A stretch of DNA of 64,000 nucleotides from Pleurotus djamor (taxonomy: Eukaryota; Basidiomycota; Agaricomycetes; Agaricales; Pleurotaceae). This document shows, one piece after another, positions 32,163-45,600 of this stretch. Location of the stretch: contig JAPEVF010000175.1 of assembly GCA_029747585.1 (NCBI GenBank), positions 1-64,000 on the forward strand. The letters are read 5' to 3'. Numbering within the stretch: the stretch's first letter is position 1; each line of letters opens with the position of its first letter. A program made the position numbers and the translations under genes. Below the pieces are notes generated by a model that saw only the letters and a program-made list of their open reading frames with translations, did not search any database and had not been told where the DNA came from.

Positions 32163-34755
32163 TACCATGCGCCGGAAGTCCAAGGTTCAATTTCGAGTTT
32201 TAGCTCCGGTCACGTCACACCTATCACATTTTATTATCTTATCTTATCACAATTCCCCTCAATCCCAACCCACCACGCCCGGTATTGAGCTGGTGTATGA
32301 ATAAAACAGGCATGTAATACAGTTCTTTCATTAGGATGGGGGTAATGGAAAAGATGATTGAGTTCATTTTCGGGAATCGATCGACAATTCGGAGTGAAAG
32401 AGACGCCCTGGAGGTGTGTGTCGAATGCGGGGCGAGGCATGCTGGTGCGCAAACGGCGGAAGAGAGTTAGAATGAAGCAGAACCGCCTTTCCATTAGAAC
32501 TCTTTCGGACTTGAGTGGTGAGAAACGTAGAAAAGGGACCTACGGCGTCATTGAATTGATTTGAAGACTTTCCTTTGGGCAGGATTTCTGGGGACCTTCA
32601 GTTGACCTCGAAAACACCAATGCGATAGATTGGCGGGGTTTAGTGCCCCCAAATCGAGCTGGCCTACAAGGGCATACGCAGAGTGTAACGGTGAGTCATT
32701 TTATCATATCTAATCCGTGAAATGCTCACGAAACCCAGATCTTCATTTTTCACCCCATAGAATCCTTCGTTTCTCCACGAAAAGTCGACGGAACGAATAT
32801 TCACGGAATGTAATGTCCCTTTGATTCTGTGCCTGCGATAACGTTCAGTATCTGTTTCCTCAGGTCAAATCTTCGAAGTTAAAGACACAAANCCATGTGG
32901 CGCCGCCGAAATCGAAAATCGCGCGACGACATTGAACTCCTGGTGGACAATTCTTGCACACAAAAGGTCCTACATGACACCTACAGCCCTGGATGGCATT
33001 ATGAGGGGCTCGTCGCAGAATCAACATTTCAGAGTTCTGGTCAGTGGTTGTCTCCATGAGCCAGAATCTGAACGCTTCGATACGACACATGCGTAAGTAT
33101 CTAGAATAATCTATGACGCTAATTTAAGTGCTCGCGAACTATTGCACTGACCTTATCACTCACAAATCACTTTTTACTTTCCCTTCCTCCACACAGAATA
33201 CATGTTTTCCTCGTGTAAACCTTTACAAAACGGTGAGATCCCCATTACAGCCTCACAATAAGTCGCTCACATCGTGTATTATCGTTCCCCACGCCCTGAT
33301 AACGAACTCCAGGTCCTTACCGCCCCAGCTCCCTCCCCTGCGCACCTAGTCCTTGAATAACTCATCAGCCCCGGAATGCTGCCCTAACGCAACTATACCC
33401 CCGTGTTCTTAGACAATATGTGAATGTCCAGCCGCGTTTACGAGAGGCCACACAGGGAGGATGACAATCCCGCATCATCCGACCGAAATCTTGGATTTTT
33501 TGATTTTCGCACTTAAACCTTAATGGGTCGTCTGCGTTCTTCTTGTATATTGGTGGTAAATTGTCTAAAAGTCATTTAATATCAGCTAGGGTGACGGACA
33601 TCGTTTTAAACGAAGATACCTCTGATTCTCCCGATGAACCAGAGATTCTTGGGTGACTCTAAAACGCCGAAACGCTGGCGAAATCGAGTTATACCCCCGG
33701 CGTACGCGTATGCTTGGCTGAGTTTGCGTAGGAGGAGCTTTTGAAATTTNCGACCACACTGGTCAAAATTTCTGAAATTGCTGGGAATGCCAGACGAGCG
33801 GCGGGACTATGGTCGTAGGATCTAAGGGAAGCATATGTGAGTTAATTCGACGCCGTTACCGAGTCTCTTACTCACATTTTCTTTACGTCCCCCCTTCCCT
33901 GCGTAGATGCTTAATTTGCTCGTTTGAACCACGGAGGCTGTGGGGCCTCGAAGGTATCGTCAGTTTGTGAGAGGCTGAACCAAGGTTTTAGGGTTCGGCA
34001 ATGACTGACCCGCGGCCGACACCTTCAAAGATCAGTCGAGCACACGAGATATGGACAGACGAAGGTGTAATATGGGTATGGAAAACATAGATGAGTACTT
34101 ATCAAGGTCATACGAGCCAACCCCCGCTCGCCTTGCCATCCCTATGCTCACCCACACTCCCAGGACAACCTCTTGCCCCATATCTCCTCTCCCTCGGAAC
34201 GTTCCCATCCAGCGACCATATACCCTTGGCTCTACATGCCCAGGGGATCCTTGACCGAGTTTGCGAGAGGTTTGACGTGTCATCGGGTTCGTGGTGGGCG
34301 GCGGTCTCGAGCGGAATTTCAAAAACTTCGTTTTCTTCGTACAGTTCAAATATACTTGGTGATGCATTTCTGGTCGATGCCCAAGAGGTGCGTCGACAAA
34401 GATTCGTGTTCTAGGGATGTGTGAGACTATCGGGTGTGAAGCATAGAATGGATTGAAAACGGGAGCCTTCAAATGAGGTGGTTGCGGCGTGTCGCAAGAC
34501 TCCCAGGACACCACGAACTCGGCGGCATCCACCAGATCCAGCGTCATCAGTGCCTATAAAATCAACACCAGTCGTTCCTTGACCCGGTTCATTATTCCGA
34601 TGCAGGAAAACGAGCTTGATACCGAAGGTGAATTGGTGTGGTGGTTGGAAAAGCAATGGAAAAGTGTGATAAGATAAGATAAGAAAATGTGATAGGTGTG
34701 AAGTGACCGGAGCTGAAAATCGAAATTGAACCTTGGACTTCCGGCGCATGGTACT
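32161..34755. mobile_element. Segment bounded by 91-bp inverted repeats
   Basis: Left arm 32161-32251 and right arm 34665-34755 (reverse complement) agree at 87 of 91 positions by my alignment. Both begin AGTACCATGCGCCGGAAGTC at the outer edge. Weaker similarity continues inward (CCAACCACCAC; CGGTATCAAGCTC against CGGTATTGAGCTG). The 2.4-kb interior has no recognisable transposase; frames at 32860-33090 (minus) and 34032-34547 (minus) are unmatched. A TA next to CCATGCGCC at both ends would suit a TA-target element, but the outer bases are too short to prove a duplication. Alternatively, the left arm is an inverted duplicate of the 5' end of the gene at 34804. Confidence 0.5.
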
Positions 34756-34803
34756 GGAGGCGGGGAAGGTCAAAGCCGTGCGCAATTACTCTATGCGAGC
34801 TAC

Positions 34804-36480
34804 ATGCAGCCCTCAGCCAACTCGGCTACTGCTTCGTCCCCTCCTCCACCGCCTCCACCTCTCTCACCTCGACCAGAGGCTCGCTCGTCTTCCCCTAAAG
34901 CTTCATCACAGCGTCTTTCTAGTCCTCCTGCACCGCGTCAGGAAGCTCGTGGCCTGGATCCGTCAAGGTCGATATTGCCTGCTACCATCGCGTTTGATCA
35001 CGCAGCAAACAACCCTGGAGGACGTCGCGCTGCCGACGAACCTCCCCCAAGTTCTTTTTATAACTCTCGTGCCTCGGTCGCTCGACCGATGGGAGGTCGG
35101 CCATCTTCTTCCGGGGGTTCATTTACACAACCCCGTCCATCTCATTCGGGTCCGCTACCGGGAGCTCCTCCCCAGCAACAACCCCAAGGGCCTACACCTT
35201 TGCACCGAGGTCACTCATATACCGGATCGACATCTTCCGCACAACCACCTCCACAACATAACCACCATAGATCGGCGACAGACTCGTTTACTCCGAGCTC
35301 ATGGACACCACCGAATGCTCAGGCGAATACTCAACCCGATCAGAGAGCTATTTACTCCGTGGCTTCGCACTCACAGTATCAACCTAGTAGCGTCGATAAT
35401 ACTCCACAAATAAACCAACTTGGGAGTAGCGGCTATACGTTACCGTCGCCTGTGTCGGCAACTTCAGCGTACGCACCCCCACCACTCAATATCGCGTCCC
35501 CGCCTCCACTCCAGACGCCAACTTCCTCCTTCTCGTCACCACCATTGTCGCCGCCTCCTCAGACCCCTCCTGGTGTTCCCTTTCAAACCACATCGCCACC
35601 TCTACAACCCGGTATGGTACCTGGCCAGCGCGGTGTTGTTCAAGACGTTGGCAAGGCCGTTGCTCAAACAGTTGGCTCTACCATGGGTAAAATAGCGATT
35701 AAAGCCGTCCTTGGTACTGTCGGGCTTGGTGTCGTCGGGGACCTCTTGGGAGATGTTGCAGGGGATGCTTTAGCTGACGTAGGGGCTGAGGCCGCCGCTT
35801 CTGCGTTTACTGGTGAAGAAGGCGGGGGCCTGGTCGACGCTTTTGCTGGCGGAGCCGCGTTCGATCCAAGTGCATACCTTTCTGGCCTCTCCGGTGGAGG
35901 AGGATCAGATATATCCAGTCTCGTCGATGCATTCTCCGGCCTTTCGACAACAAGCCAACCGAGCTACTATGATCCCTCGTCTGCCGCATCCAGTACGGAC
36001 ATATATACCCAGATCATGCAGAACTACCAGGCTCAATCACAAGCCATCGCTGATCAATACGCTAACAACATGAGCTCAATTAATTCTGGCCAAAACGACT
36101 ACGGAACCAATTCATTCACAGAACAAATGCTTCAAATTGCCCAAGACTACCAAAAGCAACAACAAACCTATCAACAACAATTTGCTCAAGCTTATCAAAC
36201 CAATTTACAGAACCAAACCCAAGCTACGCAAAATATCATGCAGCATTACCAAGCCCAACAGCAGGCGTACATGAAGCCTTACCAGGACATACTGAATGCG
36301 CAGGCACAGGCATATCAGCAGCCTCCCCGACCCCCGCAACCCCAGTCTTCGTTTCCCAGTACCACTAATGCTAATAACTATCAGAGGCCTCCGAACGCAC
36401 AACCATATGCCTCCCACCATGCAGCACCGTACTCACATGGAACCGCTGGGTATGGTGCCCACCCTCATGGTCGCCGTTGA
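34804..36480 (+). CDS. Pro-rich / Gly-zipper / Gln-rich protein
   Basis: From the first in-frame ATG the product is 558 aa (MQPSANSATASSPPPPPP). The frame is open upstream to 34726 and beyond the repeat boundary, so an upstream exon may be missing. Residues 1-290 are Pro/Ser-rich and disordered. Around 300-370 lies a Gly/Ala-rich hydrophobic stretch (GKAVAQTVGSTMGKIAIKAV, LGVVGDLLGDVAGDALADVG) with GxxxG spacing, like a glycine zipper. Residues 400-530 are Gln/Tyr/Asn-rich (YQAQSQAIADQYANN, QQQTYQQQFAQAYQ) and prion-like. Function unknown; a self-assembling or membrane-associated protein is possible. The 5' side lies against the inverted-repeat segment. Confidence 0.6.
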   Translation: MQPSANSATASSPPPPPPPLSPRPEARSSSPKASSQRLSSPPAPRQEARGLDPSRSILPATIAFDHAANNPGGRRAADEPPPSSFYNSRASVARPMGGRPSSSGGSFTQPRPSHSGPLPGAPPQQQPQGPTPLHRGHSYTGSTSSAQPPPQHNHHRSATDSFTPSSWTPPNAQANTQPDQRAIYSVASHSQYQPSSVDNTPQINQLGSSGYTLPSPVSATSAYAPPPLNIASPPPLQTPTSSFSSPPLSPPPQTPPGVPFQTTSPPLQPGMVPGQRGVVQDVGKAVAQTVGSTMGKIAIKAVLGTVGLGVVGDLLGDVAGDALADVGAEAAASAFTGEEGGGLVDAFAGGAAFDPSAYLSGLSGGGGSDISSLVDAFSGLSTTSQPSYYDPSSAASSTDIYTQIMQNYQAQSQAIADQYANNMSSINSGQNDYGTNSFTEQMLQIAQDYQKQQQTYQQQFAQAYQTNLQNQTQATQNIMQHYQAQQQAYMKPYQDILNAQAQAYQQPPRPPQPQSSFPSTTNANNYQRPPNAQPYASHHAAPYSHGTAGYGAHPHGRR

Positions 36481-36727
36481 GCCTTCGTTCCCTTCTTTAC
36501 TTTCATAGAATATGGACATTTTGCGTTCGGGAATTTGTAGTGTGTCGTTGTACCTCAGGAATGGTCCCTGAAAACATTGTTTTATTTATCAGATAAGATA
36601 ATATTCAGCACGTGAATTTTGAGCTAGCCAATCGGGACAGGTCAATTGATCAGCCGAGTCCCCCGCTTCCCCGCGCCGGGTATTCATGAGGCTTGAGAGA
36701 CGTTGATCAACGGCTTCAACACCAACC
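36481..36727. other. Short intergenic region
   Basis: Contains CAGATAAGATAATATTCAGC near 36590. No gene. Confidence 0.3.
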
Positions 36728-39164
36728 ATGACCTCCAAGCAGCTCAAGGAGTACACTCGGGAAGAAGTCACGAAGGTGCGTCTTCATTTGCGCTGAGCAC
36801 GAGTCTTGACCTCTTAACAGTCGTACAGCACAACCGTGAGGGCGATCTGGTGAGTACCTAGGACCCCTGTAGCTTGAAGGCACTCAGCTGACCTTTGGCA
36901 TCGTATTAGTGGGTTGTTATTGACGCAAAGGTCTATGATCTTTCACGTTTCGCGGATCTGCACCCTGGAGGGCCAACTGTTCTATTCGCGGAGAGCATTG
37001 GTGAGGGGTATTTGGTGTCAAATACGACACAGATTCTGACACGGACGACACGAATGTAGCTGGCCAGGACGCAACCCAGGCTTTCTTTGGACTACACAGA
37101 CACGAAGTCCTACTACGACCACAATACAAACGCCTCCAAATTGGCACTGTAACGGGTGAAGAGGAGGTCATCAAGCCGCCTACGCCCGGGTCCCTCTCGG
37201 CAGTCCCATACGCCGAACCAACATGGTTATCGAAGGGGTACTTCTCGCCATACTACAACGATAACCACAGGACTTTCCAAAAGGCCGTTCGTACGTTTAT
37301 GGAGGAGGTCATCCGTCCCGAAGCCATCAAATGTGAAGACAACGGAAAGCGGATATCTCAAGAGGTTATTGACAAAATGAGGTGTGTGGTTTGACTCTTT
37401 CAATGAGATAGTGGCCATTTATCATAGTTGATGCAGTGAAACCAATGTAATTGCCATGCGTCTTGGCCCGGGGAAGCACCTGAAAGGTCGTTCACTCATG
37501 GGAGGAATTGTCAAGCCCGAAGAGTTCGATTATTTCCATGAGGTAAACCCCTGCATCACGCACCTATCCGTCCTCCTATCCCCTAGCTCAACGGCTTTCA
37601 TAGATGATAATAAACACCGAGCTCGCCCGTTTCGGTACTCGAGGAGTCGTTGACGGTCAGTCCCTTATCTAGAATCTATGTNCAAGTAATGCTGATCAGA
37701 GTGCATAGGGTATTCACGCACTTCTTCGCTCCATAGTGCCANGGCTAACTCTCCTATAGATTGCTCAACGGAATGGTCATCTCCTTACCCCCTGTACTCA
37801 ACTATGGCTCGCCCGAGTTACAAGCTCAGGTCGTCCCTGACGTGCTCTCAGGGAAAAAGTTCATTGCTCTTGCNATCACGGAAGCTTTCGCTGGGAGCGA
37901 TGTCAGTGGCATCCAAACCACTGCCGTTCGCGATGGAGATTACTGGGTCATCACTGGAACCAAAAAGTTCGCCTCTATCCCTCACATCTCTCGGTTCGCT
38001 AACCAACCTTGCCCAGGTGGATAACAAACGGAACTTTCGCTGACTACTTCACGACTGGTTGCAAAACNGAAGTGAGAATTGACCTTGAAAACACCGTGAA
38101 GTCCATGCTTATGAANTATTTAGACNGGATTCACCGTCATTCTCATTCCTCGAGTCGAAGGCGTCTCAACAAAGCCAATCAAAACAGCTTACTCGTCTAC
38201 GGCCGGGACCGCCTATGTTGTCTTCGACAAGGTTCGTTTTCTTGGTTCAAGCCTTCTCAATACCCTCCTGACACTTCTTATGCAGGTCCGCGTTCCCATC
38301 TCCCACACACTTGGTAAAGTTGGCGCAGGAATGTCAGTCATTCTNACCAACTTCAANCATGAGCGTTGGATGGTCGTCTGTACCAGTCTTGCTGCTCAGC
38401 GTCTTGTGGTTGAAGAGTGCTTGAAGTCAGTCTTTTCTTAACATCCGTCTCTTGTACCGGCTCACTCAACCCTGCACATAGGTGGGCAACGCAGCGATAC
38501 GTCTTCGGAAAACCCCTTCATGCNCAGCCTGTCATTCGTGCAAAACTTGGACAAATGATTTCCCGAGTCGAAGCATGCCAGAACTGGGTGGAATCAGTGA
38601 CATATCAAATGAACAATGTAAGCTCTCCTTTCCTGCTCGTCTTTGGNAGCTATCACCAATTGAACTCCGCGCCTAGATGACATACGATGAAATGTCCAGC
38701 AAGCTCGCTGGTCCGATAGGCCTCATGAAACAGTGAGTCCTCCAGTTCATACTCCCCCCCCCCNATTCTCGTTTTCTTACGTTTATCCTAGATTCGTTTC
38801 TCGGACTGCACGCGAAACTGCCGAAGGTATTCACTTAGTTTCCCAGCNTATCTAGTTNCTCAACATCCCACCTTTAGATGCTACGCAAGTATTCGGTGGA
38901 AGAGCCTTGACTGTGACAGGAATGGGTAAGGTCATCGAAAATGTACGTCGGCTTATGCTTGCAATTGGAANTTATTATCTCAAAGGTGTCCCCTTCAGTA
39001 TCACCGTACTTCCGGATACGACGCTAGTGAGTTACCCTCCTTTANCACCATTGGATCACACGTACTTACATATGGGTATAGTTCTTGCTGGAGCCGAGGA
39101 TGTTTTGGGTGATCTAGGTGTACGGCAAGCCATGAAGAAAATGCCTCAGGATGCACGGCTTTGA
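36728..39164 (+). CDS. Cytochrome b5 / acyl-CoA dehydrogenase fusion
   Basis: Multi-exon gene. The N-terminal cytochrome b5 domain is assembled from exons 36728-36775, 36829-36849, 36910-37000 and the start of 37060-37381. It reads YTREEVTKHNREGDLWVVID, then VYDLSRFADLHPGGP with the haem-ligand HPGG, and GLHRHEVL for the second histidine. The acyl-CoA dehydrogenase part follows: an N-terminal helical region, LAITEAFAGSDVSGIQTTAV (flavin/substrate-binding loop), GTKKWITNGTFADYF, GAGMSVILTNFNHERWMV, and FGGRALTVTGMGKVIEN. The last residues are DARL, and ARL fits a peroxisomal PTS1. It probably oxidises acyl-CoA esters, with b5 as possible electron partner; substrate unknown. The junction between 37655 and 37760 does not splice in phase and several Ns occur, so one base may be missing there. 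Confidence 0.85.
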
Positions 39165-40152
39165 AATAGCAACTATTTGCAATTCAATATCATTCGTTGT
39201 GCTGCTTTCTGTCTAAATTATATTGCTCATGTTGTGCCAATCATTNATACTCTGAAAGTGACGAGTCCTCAAGGAGNAAATGCCCTGTTGAGGGCNNNCN
39301 TNAACCTCATTCATCATCAGCNCCAAAGCNGNTCCAGCGATNAACTCACGTGTCCATTTACTTNCTAGTTCTNNAATACTTNCTCCTAATAAATGGGATA
39401 AGCCTTCCGTTATAATCACGAATAGAGTTGTCTTAGACTTCGAATCCGAGCCAAGCCCTCGGTTTCAATACATCCTTAAATGAACCCATTTTCGAGGGCC
39501 TTTCGTTGNNNCGNNCCNTGGTAACTCGGAAATTCANTTCCTCCTGTGGCTAACCTAGACGGNCGGTGTGCGNNCAATTNACTCCTAAATTTCTCCGTGA
39601 ACTTCTCTTCCCNATCACTGAGTTTAATCTCACCAAGTTTGTCAAGTGAANCCAAGNANTGATGTCCACGCTGGTGAGTTGACTCCGTGTCACTTGCNAC
39701 TTCGGAGCCACGCTTGTANAAGANGANANAANNNTNNAACNCNCTNNGANNNNGCTAGGATGGGAAATTTGAGTGTGTTCTTCTNTCNCATNCAATAGAT
39801 GACATTGNCATTCATTACTCATCGTGNGGGCTTCTGAGGAACAAACAGACGCGATTCNATTNGAGCAAGNACTAGGAAGAAAGTTGAAACCNNNANNNNG
39901 TAAACATNCACACATGTCGTCGACCACGACTNCAACTCAATCTAGATATCCCGGGGGCCGANANNGAAGATGAAGATTGGGTCACTCCNAGTCTGCCAGA
40001 CGTAAAAGAACATACCAACNACGCTACGGCAAGGAGCGGATACGTACGGAAGNCAACCCGAGCTGGTCNAATCCGTACTTCAGCGGATGACNNAGTGANA
40101 CAANGCAAAGACATGATATCGTCCGTAAGAGATCGTACTACGANAAANAACT
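39165..40152. other. Low-quality, N-dense intergenic stretch
   Basis: Dozens of Ns cluster here (worst at 39720-39900). No gene can be supported; frames are broken by Ns. Confidence 0.5.
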
Positions 40153-41043
40153 TTACATGACATGCANGACGAAACAGATCGTAAGAACAAATAGATGAAT
40201 AGCACCATAACCGAACGTAGGGTGTTTCAAAGTAGAAGCCGCATTGGTGTCACTTGGAGAAGGTGCAGGCGTGTTGACCGCAGCTCCTGTTGGCACACCT
40301 GCACTTGAGGTCACCAAAGGNGCCGNTCCACTGGTAGNAACATCGCTGGCTGAAGGGGATGGTGGAGCGGTGGCACTTGGAGTCGTGATGGGCAGAGAAG
40401 CAGTAACCGAAGAAGCCGAGGTGACCTGGGAAGAAGGACTTAGGACGGCTGAAGACTGTGGGATTGGAGGAGAGGAGGACGCAACGGGGGTGATTTCTCC
40501 TGTGGCTGAGGGTCTCGCACTGGAGGGAGGTAGGGACAACGTTTGCGATCGGGTGATTGTAGCCGATGTGCTGAGAATGTTGCGATTGGCGTTTTGCCCG
40601 GGGAAGGTTAACTTGGATATCGGTTGGTCGGCCCTCGAGCAAGCCGCAAACAACGCTGTGTGTTTCATATCAGGAAGAAGTAAGTTTGGTGACNCCTGGT
40701 TTTAGCTCACTATCAAAAGCAGCTTGATACGGCGCGAAGTTGGTCAATTGGATTGACCGGGCAAAGCACTCCACACAGTCGGAGTAAGCGTTCTCAAATG
40801 GTGCATTGCAACATTTGGAAACAGAACATTGCTACAGTGTAGATGACTATGAATATATTGGTNCGATGTGTCTTGTCATGAATGACTCACCGAAGCGATG
40901 ATGGTGTTGACAGGAATACAGGAGCCTGCACACTCAGCAGGAACATCCTGGCGTCGTACCAAGTAGCTCAGATGATCGTTGGGCAACACTGAGCAGACTG
41001 AGACCNCAACGGCCGCGAGAACGCTGACAACTCTCAGAAGCAT
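40153..41043 (-). CDS. Secreted Cys/Ser-rich protein, probable GPI anchor
   Basis: Exons 41043-40891, 40831-40711 and 40655-40153 join in frame to 258 aa. The N-terminus MLLRVVSVLAAV...VCSVLP is a signal peptide. Cysteines follow in ECAGSC, then QCSVSKCCNAPFENAYSDCV and ECF, and AACSR, a compact Cys-rich module of about 110 residues. Next comes a long Ser/Thr/Pro/Ala-rich stalk, then a C-terminal hydrophobic tail (AIHLFVLTICFV) preceded by small residues, as in GPI-anchored wall proteins. The Cys pattern recalls small secreted basidiomycete proteins and loosely CFEM, but the eight-Cys CFEM spacing is not clear. Likely cell wall or plasma membrane. Three Ns lie in the stalk. Confidence 0.7.
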
Positions 41044-41347
41044 GTTGTTACCGAGGCTCAAGAGANCGACGTGGTCTGGGGCAACCTGTGTTGAAAAGCC
41101 CGACCTACGAACAGACTCTTTCTTGGCGGTGGGAACCAAGACTTCACNGGCCCTCGTGCTAACGATAGATGGGAACATTGCCTATATGACTATACATAGA
41201 GGAATGAGAAANTTTGATAGATGGAAGCGAGCAACATCAAAACGAAGACGTTGGGCTTGTGGACACTTCGCTTGGATGACTTGNGTAACGTAATTCAGTG
41301 CTTTGAGATGAGAATTTCTACTCTACCAGCGCCCGAGCCTTATCCGN

Positions 41348-42111
<764 letters not shown>

Positions 42112-42646
42112 AACCAGAGGGTATGAGATAAATGGAGAAAGGTGAGGCGAATGTGGGGATAGAGGCTACGAGATCGAGGAAGGGCGCTTATTACACTTAC
42201 TTCCTCTAAGCACACGAATTGGGGTTCAAGTGGCGATGTACCATTCTCCGGGTTGGGTTTGAGACCTCGTCTTCGCAAACAAGTTCATCAGAAAGGACAT
42301 GAAAGAACGCACTGCTGCCACTGGGTGGATGTACCCCGCGTAACTATTCTAGGATAGATACGCTTCCTGACTTTAAGTGACTTTAATACGCCGACATAGA
42401 CGATCATAAAACTCGCACGATAACAATGGGTCATATAAGGAGAGAAGACACAGCTACGCAGTTATTGANACACCGAATGACCGAAAGGGAATCGCAAATG
42501 AGCCCGAGGNATGGTATATGNATGAANCTTGTAAGNTAGAGAAAGCATCGAGGCAAACTCCTGATTCATGATGTCCATGATATNANAGAAAAGCAAGCGC
42601 GGAAATGACAGATGAAGACGAGGTTCGCAGCAGGCGTCACATCAAC
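42112..42646. other. Intergenic between TAD2 and prolyl oligopeptidase
   Basis: Contains several Ns near 42470-42590. No gene seen. It holds the promoter of TAD2 and the 3' UTR of the oligopeptidase gene. Confidence 0.4.
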
Positions 42647-45600
42647 TTACGAAGCACCGTCCTTGGCTACCCANCCGTTCGACTGGATCACAAACCACCA
42701 CTTGTCAGCGGCTTCTTTGATCCTATGCGAATAATGAATCCATGGGTCGATTTCAAGGAGACGAGCCGAATGACTTACCTCTGATCAGTGGACTTGCCCG
42801 ATCCGTGTCCGGCCTTCTTGTCTATCCTAATCAAGAGTGGGTTTGGGTTTAGAGGAAGCGTATGCTGCAACGTGGCAGCATGCTTGAAAGAATGCAAGGG
42901 TACAACACGATCGTCGTCTANAAGGACGAAGTCTATCAGACCAACAAGGCAAATCAAAGGAAAGGGTCCACATACGATCGGCGGTCAACAGAATAGTGGG
43001 AGGCAAAACCCTATCTGTGGGCACGCTATGCAATGGGGAAATGGGGTAGATAAAGTCGAAGTCGTGNGGGTCACTTGGATTGCCATAGTCAGAAGTCCAC
43101 GCTTTGCCTGAGGCACGTAAAATTGGAGTGGGAGGGATAGAGAAGAGAAGAGAAGNNNNNCAAATAGTCAGCCCACGCTGCCAATCGTAGAGCAATCTNC
43201 CTTGGGACTCACCAATAGTGTAAAGGTGGAACTAATTTCAAATGATCAAATATGGCAAGTCAGCCCAAGATCGACTCGTTCATAAACGGAGGAATCTGAC
43301 CTTGAGAAGATCCAAAACCCCTACTTCTGCAACGGCAGCCCCAAACGTGCCTTCAGGTGCGCGNTTCACACATGCTGCAACGAGAAGCCCTATAGCNCAG
43401 ATGTGATTTAACATTANCCTCGTCATTCATTATNNTGAAGTAGTGTGACTGACCTCCGTTCGAACCGCCATTGATAGCAACTTTTCCAGGNGCAGCGTAC
43501 TTTTCCTTCACAAGGTATTCCCTACAGACCCGTAAGTANGGAACTTCTNATCATNTNCNCGNAACGTACGTNGCAGCGATGAAGTCATCGAAGACATTGA
43601 CCTANTCACAGCCNCAATTAGCAACGGGCTTCACACCCACAGNGAGACAAATCGGGGTAGCACACACCTTGCGCTCTCTAATTCCCTGTTGNTGCCACTG
43701 TTCGCCGAATTCACCTCCNCCCCTGATATTAGGGACCGCGAGAANCGCACCNTACTTCTTCACCAAGGTCAACATGGCGGGACTGAAGAAGGGATCGATC
43801 GAAATCGTAAAACCACCGTAGCCATACTGAATAGCCGGTGCAGTCCCATCGAGCTTGGTGTCTTTGTGTCGCACGATGAACATGGGCACTTTGGTGCCAT
43901 CCTTGCTCGGGTACCACACCTGGGAAGCGATNAAGTCACTGGGAATCAAGGTCGCTATAGGNGTCGTGCGGTAAATTGACCATCGCTTCGATTCGTCCGA
44001 CTCGCTAAAGTCATAGCGACCGACCGTGCCTGGGGTGTTGAAACCAACCATCGTGACAAAGAACCAAGAGTTCTTCTTCTTCGCCCCGATAGTTGCAGCT
44101 CCAACGAAGTCCTTGGCAACCCGGGCGAGTTGCTCGCCCTTGCTGTTGTAAACGAAGACCTCATCTTTCACCTAGCGACGATAATGAGNTGATGCTACGC
44201 GACGCATATCGACTGGAAGGNACATACATTTCGCTTGTACACGAGGACAAGTTTGTCACCGTCCACGGGCTTGATGGACACCAGGTTAGCATCTTTGTCT
44301 TCGGGGATCAAAACCTTATGTTCCCTCTTTGGGTCCGCAAGGTCNACAGTGATGATCTGGTGCTGAGGAGCATCCTTATTCGTACGCATGAAAAGCTTCG
44401 TGCCATCATTGGTGATGCTGACCAGACGTAAACCGTCTATTNNCAACACCAANGAGCGAAAANGAGGACCCACAATTCATACTCAGCGTCAAACTCGTTG
44501 ACGATCTTGTCCCATTTCATATTTGGCCCGATCTCATTNGCATGGAGATCGGANACCCATAATAGATTTTTCTGCAAGAAGCAAGANGATCGGCCGGAAG
44601 TATTAGGGCGGAATAACTGAACATACCCTGGAAGTATCTTTGACCGTATACAAGGCCAAGTAGCGGCCGTCTTGATCTGAGACATCCACGCTCCACATCC
44701 ACTCGGGGTTGACATCGTCCTTATGGACTAGGATGTCTTCGGCTAGTATATAAAACGTGCGATGAGCGCGAAGCCCGAACCACGTAAAAACATGACTTAC
44801 ATTGGGGGGTATCAATGTGGTGATAACACAACATTGCGTTAACGTCGCCCTGCGTTTCTGTTCCAGCACTATCATCCGTGGCAAGCCCATGCGACTCGCG
44901 ATCGGGGTATCGCTATTGGTAAGATATAATAAGAACATGTACAACATCGTCATAGGAAAAAGTTACGAACATGATAGAAGAATCCTTTCGAATCGTGCGT
45001 CCACGCAATGGAGGAGAACTTGACAAAGCGGACTTCTTCGGGGAATCTCCCCTTGCCCGCCTCATGGGAGGGCCGGCTCCCGTCTGCATTCAAGGCGAAA
45101 GGGTTGCTAGTTGGTCGAACATAGATCGTAGAAAAGTCGCTTCCCTGGATAAAACGACAATTAGAAAAGCCTGCATGTAGCGCACTTGGCGAGAGAAAAT
45201 TCGTGAATGTTCCTTACCGATAATGATATGCCGTACGCAAAGTATTTACCGCAGTGGGAGAATGACAAGTCCGCAAGCGCAGCAGTACCGTCCGAAGTTA
45301 GAAGGTTCGACTACGAAGGAAGAGAAAGGCCCATCGTAAGCCTAGACTGGCGAAGGAGGTCGTCTGTCTCTCACATCAAAGAACACTTCACCGCAAGGGC
45401 CATCTTCTTGGAGAGGATCGGGAAGTTTCTCATCCTTGGAACGGTACAAAACTAGCGTGGATCGTGAGTCTCCAATTCCTGATGGCGGTAATGGTTATCT
45501 ATTACGAACCTGGCTGGGCCTGCAACCCGCTGTTGTAGAACCAGTACCAGCGATTTCCATGAAATCCGGGAGCGGAAAACTAAGGCGGCGATGAGTTTTT

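Noticed and set aside
34733..35413. 226-codon plus-strand frame overlapping the Pro/Gln-rich gene
   Set aside because: Shifted shadow frame, Arg/Leu/His-rich, replaced by the longer frame with clear repeats.
40153..41043. CFEM domain call for the secreted protein
   Set aside because: Cysteine number and spacing do not clearly fit the eight-Cys CFEM pattern, so only a Cys-rich secreted protein is claimed.
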